DNA of 64,000 bases. Origin: Colius striatus (lineage: Eukaryota; Chordata; Aves; Coliiformes; Coliidae). How positions within the stretch are numbered: position 1 is the first letter of the stretch; each line of letters begins with the position of its first letter. Under the pieces are notes generated by a model. The model saw nothing but the letters and a program-made list of their open reading frames with translations. It was not told the DNA's origin and ran no database searches. The DNA is taken from NCBI RefSeq assembly GCF_028858725.1, contig NC_084768.1, forward strand, positions 3,951,853 to 4,015,852. Direction: 5' to 3'. The translations under genes and the position numbers were made by a program. Of this stretch, positions 60,641-64,000 are shown piece after piece.

Positions 60641-62985
60641 ATGGAGCTGCCTAAGGGAGCACAGCACTGAAAGGCTGTACACTGTCCCTTCTTACCATGA
60701 GGTCCAATTAACAACCCCCCCTTGGAAGCTCTGGTGAGGAACCCCTGAGGTGGGGCAGGATGGCCTCAAGGCTGCAGTCCCTGTCCTCGCTGGGCTCACA
60801 GCAGCCTGCTGGGGTGGGAAGGTGCCTGCCAGTGCAGCTGGTGGGATGAGTGCTAGGTCAGGAACAGCGTGGCAGCAAGAGCATTTTGTAGAACTGTGTG
60901 TGTTCCCAGCTGTGGGCTCCAGGGCAGACCCTGAGAGCAGACACACGCTTTGTGGGGAGGGATTTGAGGGGGAAGCAGGGGCAAAGGCATACCGAGGTGG
61001 TTAAAAGCAAACTGCAGAGCTTGTGTGCTTTCCAAGGGAAAGCAGCGTGGCAGAGCCCGAGCTGGGTGCTGTAAACAGCCCCTGTAGTGATGGTGAATCC
61101 CTCAGCAAACACAATGGATGGTCTGTACCTGCTGCCCCCAGCCGAGATTAACAGAGATAAACACACACAACCAGGCACAAGCTCAGACTCTGTGAACACC
61201 TTACACTTCCCCTGCCTCCTATTTGCCAGGACAATGTCCTTTGTGTTTTCTGGAGCCTATGCACAGCAACACTAACTTTCCCCTCTGGAGGTTTTCTCTT
61301 CATTTTCTTCTGAAGATGTTTTTCTTCCATCTGATGTCTTTGCTCTAAGCTGAAGGTTGTTCCTCCTGCTTTGCTCGTGCTTTACACTGCTCACACTTTC
61401 TATGCTCTGCTGCATACATTGTCTAGCACTTACCTAAGTAAACCACTGATTAAAACTATTTGTAGAGAGGCTATTTTTGTCTGTTGACTCAAGTATTTTG
61501 GGTACAGTTTTGCTGTCAGAAAGGGAGCTGTCTGAAGGATGTTTACACAGTCACTGGGCAATTTCAGTTTATTGGAAGGCAGAGCATTTACTTGAAGAAC
61601 CTTGGTGCTGTGATTGCTCATCCTTGCAGTTACTAATCACCTACAGAAGGCACCACGTGAAGTGTCTGTGAGTAAACTGAGCCACTGTGGCAAGGCTTCC
61701 CATTTCAGGCTGAAGAACATCTGGAGTTAAGTGAAGCAAAGTGTCAGCAGGGCACTGGGGTAGACTTTGTGCATTTCACATTCACCTCAAAAACATGGAA
61801 TGGATCCCATCCCCTCAGAGAAAAACAACCTCAAGCAACTCGTTTTACTTTTCTCAATACACACGTAGCAAAGCCTGCACGGTGCAACCCATGCCCGTGG
61901 AAGCAGATGGTATGAGAAGCAGTCAGGCTCTAAGGTTTCACTTTCCAGTCGTTTGTTTCCAGCATGGCAAAGCAGCTGCAGCCCTGTGACAGGTCAGGAG
62001 TTACAGAAAGCACTTGCTGGTGCATTCATTTCTGAGGTGTCCACTCTTGTTCTCATCACTCCTGCGGTTCTGCAGAGGAAGTGGGGGGGGAAAAGGAAAG
62101 AATTGTTAATGCTGGTTGCAATACTGATGGAGAAAACACTGAGGGTGGCTCAGGCTGGCTTTGAGTAATTTGTGTTGTAAGAATCACTTCCAGAGTGCAG
62201 GTTTAACGGAGTGAGGCTCCACATGGCATCAGATGGCATTTCAACAGGAGTTCTGAGCACTCCTACGGAGTTTAAAACACTTCAAAAGCTGTTTTGTTCA
62301 GTCCTGCATGACTGCAGCTCTGTCCCTCGGGGCAGAGCCAAATATCCACCAGCTGTGTGGGAGGATGCACCTTCCAGCAAGCCCAAGGAATGGGCAGAGT
62401 GCTGGTTCCCAAGGGCTTGGCTGGGATTTGATGTGTAACCCTCGGGTCTGGGAACCTTGAGGCGGTGTTAATCATCTGGGATGAGATCCTCTGGATTTGG
62501 GGCCACCTGTACAAAGGCTGAAGAGCAGAGGAGGGCCCACATGTGGGGACATAAGGGGGCTGCCCCATCCCAAAGGGGCTGTGGGATTTCAGGAGGATAG
62601 GGGCAGTGCTGGAGTGGGGCATCCAAACCCTGTCCTGAGGAGAAGCAGCACGAGGGGCTTGTCCTTGCCTTTCACAGAAAGAGTTTTAGTTCTGGGCTTG
62701 CAGGGGGTCTTTGGGAGAGAAGAAAGCAAATATTTCTTTGTCTAAAGCACAGAGTTGTCTGGTTTTAAAGCACAGAGTTCTACAGCACCCAAAACTCTGC
62801 CATTCCCCCACCTCTTGTGCCTGATGGAGGACCATCCAGACTTCAGGTGCTGCTCAGGGCAGGGTCTTGAGGGTCACAACTTCGCCAGGATAGCAGAGAA
62901 CGTTGATTACAGAGGCCTCATGAAACAAGCTTTTTGGATTCTCTGTAAAACACACACATCTGTAAATTGTTTTCCCATTCCTTAG
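60641..62985. other. Upstream region or intron of IL12RB2
   Basis: No coding exon is recognised. If the CpG island at 59500-60100 holds the first exon, this stretch is intron 1. Otherwise it is intergenic. Confidence 0.45.
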
Positions 62986-63025
62986 GGACTGCTAAAAGGT
63001 GTTTCATTCCTCCATAGGGAACAAA

Positions 63026-64000
63026 ATGCTGTGCCCATGGTTTGTGCCCACAGCAATTTGGTTGCTGGTGCACCTCAGAGCAGGTAAGATACATTTCTTT
63101 GTTCTACATAGCATTTATCACTTAAAAAAACAGCAATCAGCCTAATTAGGTGTCTCCCTGGTTCCTCAGCCCCTCCCCAGCACCCTTGTGCTCCAGCCCC
63201 TTCCCCAGCTCTGTGCCCAGCTCTGGCCACGTTGCAGCCCCTCAGTGTCCCTGTGGCAGTGAGTGAGGGGCCCAGCACTGAGCACAGCCCTGGAGCTGCA
63301 GCCCCTCAGTGTCCCTGTGGCAGTGAGTGACGGGCCCAGCACTGAGCACAGCCCTGGAGCTGCAGCCTCCCCAGGGCCCAGCACAGGGGCATAAAACAGT
63401 TGTAATAAATTATGCTGAGAGGCTATTTGGTTTAGGTTAAGGTAGGTCTGTTGGTTACCTAAGAAAACACCTCTCCAGTCAGCTTCCACAGTCTGGCAGA
63501 GCTCAGCTGTAAGGGGAAATAGTGCTCCAGCCTTTTTCCGCTCTCTTCTGCCACTGCCCAGCTTGTTTGCCCAGCACAGGGGTATTCTGGAGCATGCTGG
63601 CAAATGAAGGGCTGCCTGATGCCACCTGGGCCACTCTGAAAAGACAGGAGCATGCCAGGGGAGTCTCTGCAAATCAGAGGAAACCTTCAGTAGAGGCAGA
63701 GCTGCCACTGCTTCACTCAAGCACAGACACTGCCTTAAACCACCGTGGGAAAAGAGCTCTGGTGCCTGGGGTGGTGCTGCTTTGTTTGATGACTGGGAGA
63801 TGCCCCTTGTTTTCTGACCCTGGTTAATCAGCACTGCATTGGAATTCTTGCACTGCATTGGAATTCTTGCACTACAAATGGAAGGGGGTGTGGAGGGGTG
63901 GCTCTCTGCAGCACGCTGTGCAGGAAGATGAGCACTGTACCCCAGGTAAAGGCTTGGTTTCCCCTTCTGTTGCAGAAGCGTGCAGCCAAGGCAACGTGCC
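63026..64000 (+). CDS. IL12RB2: IL12RB2, interleukin-12 receptor beta-2 chain (first coding exon and start of second; runs off window)
   Basis: IL12RB2 is the IL-12-specific signalling chain that pairs with IL12RB1 and activates STAT4 (established in mammals). The first coding exon, 63026-63083, encodes a signal peptide, MLCPWFVPTAIWLLVHLRAG, and ends in a phase-1 donor GTAAGA. The second begins at 63976 after a CTTCTGTTGCAG acceptor and reads EACSQGNV to the window edge, aligning with the mature N-terminus of human IL12RB2 (DACKRGDV). Position, strand and order after IL23R agree with the vertebrate locus. The signal exon is 58 nt, exactly as in IL23R here. The assignment rests on a short stretch plus synteny. 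Everything after residue 28 is outside the window. Confidence 0.85.
63233..63366. repeat. 64-bp tandem duplication in IL12RB2 intron
   Basis: TGCAGCCCCTCAGTGTCCCT occurs at 63233 and 63297, and a third copy begins at 63361. The two full copies differ at only one or two bases. Confidence 0.93.

Noticed and set aside
59010-60737. 575-codon + strand frame
   Set aside because: It spans the CpG island and the nested minisatellite. Its composition and repeats explain the open frame, and no domain is recognisable.

Overview
The window is vertebrate, almost certainly avian, nuclear DNA. The evidence is intron-split genes with GT-AG junctions, CR1 LINE 3' ends scattered on both strands, GC-rich minisatellites, and a gene order matching the MIER1 - SLC35D1 - IL23R - IL12RB2 block (human 1p31; chicken chromosome 8 from memory). 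The species cannot be named from the sequence.

Layout. 1-6204 (+) holds the 3' half of MIER1, a nuclear chromatin co-repressor subunit, followed by its 3'UTR. 11125-30556 (-) holds a complete 12-exon SLC35D1, an ER nucleotide-sugar transporter. Its exons sum to 354 codons plus stop, and every junction keeps phase. 39024-51294 (+) holds a complete 14-exon IL23R, reconstructed as 792 residues with all junctions in phase. From 63026 (+) come the signal-peptide exon and the start of the second coding exon of IL12RB2, which continues past the window. MIER1 and SLC35D1 are convergent, SLC35D1 and IL23R divergent, and IL23R and IL12RB2 tandem paralogues.

Non-coding DNA. SLC35D1 introns are dominated by tandem arrays: 74-bp units (about 0.7 kb), 37/39-bp units (about 8.4 kb, with higher-order structure) and 27-bp units (about 3.35 kb). 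Each begins directly downstream, in transcript sense, of a 5' splice site. More minisatellites lie in SLC35D1 intron 1 (21 bp), over its start codon and promoter (79 bp), upstream of it (68 bp, 19 bp), in the SLC35D1-IL23R intergenic region (25/26 bp, CpG-dense) and in a CpG island upstream of IL12RB2. No tRNA, rRNA, CRISPR or endogenous retrovirus was recognised.

Function. IL23R and IL12RB2 are the private chains of the IL-23 and IL-12 receptors. MIER1 and SLC35D1 are unrelated housekeeping genes that share only synteny. The most notable points are two extra fibronectin-III domains in IL23R compared with the mammalian protein, and the placement of three large minisatellites against SLC35D1 donor sites. 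The very long open frames at 24.7-28.2 kb are by-products of a stop-free 27-bp repeat and are not genes.
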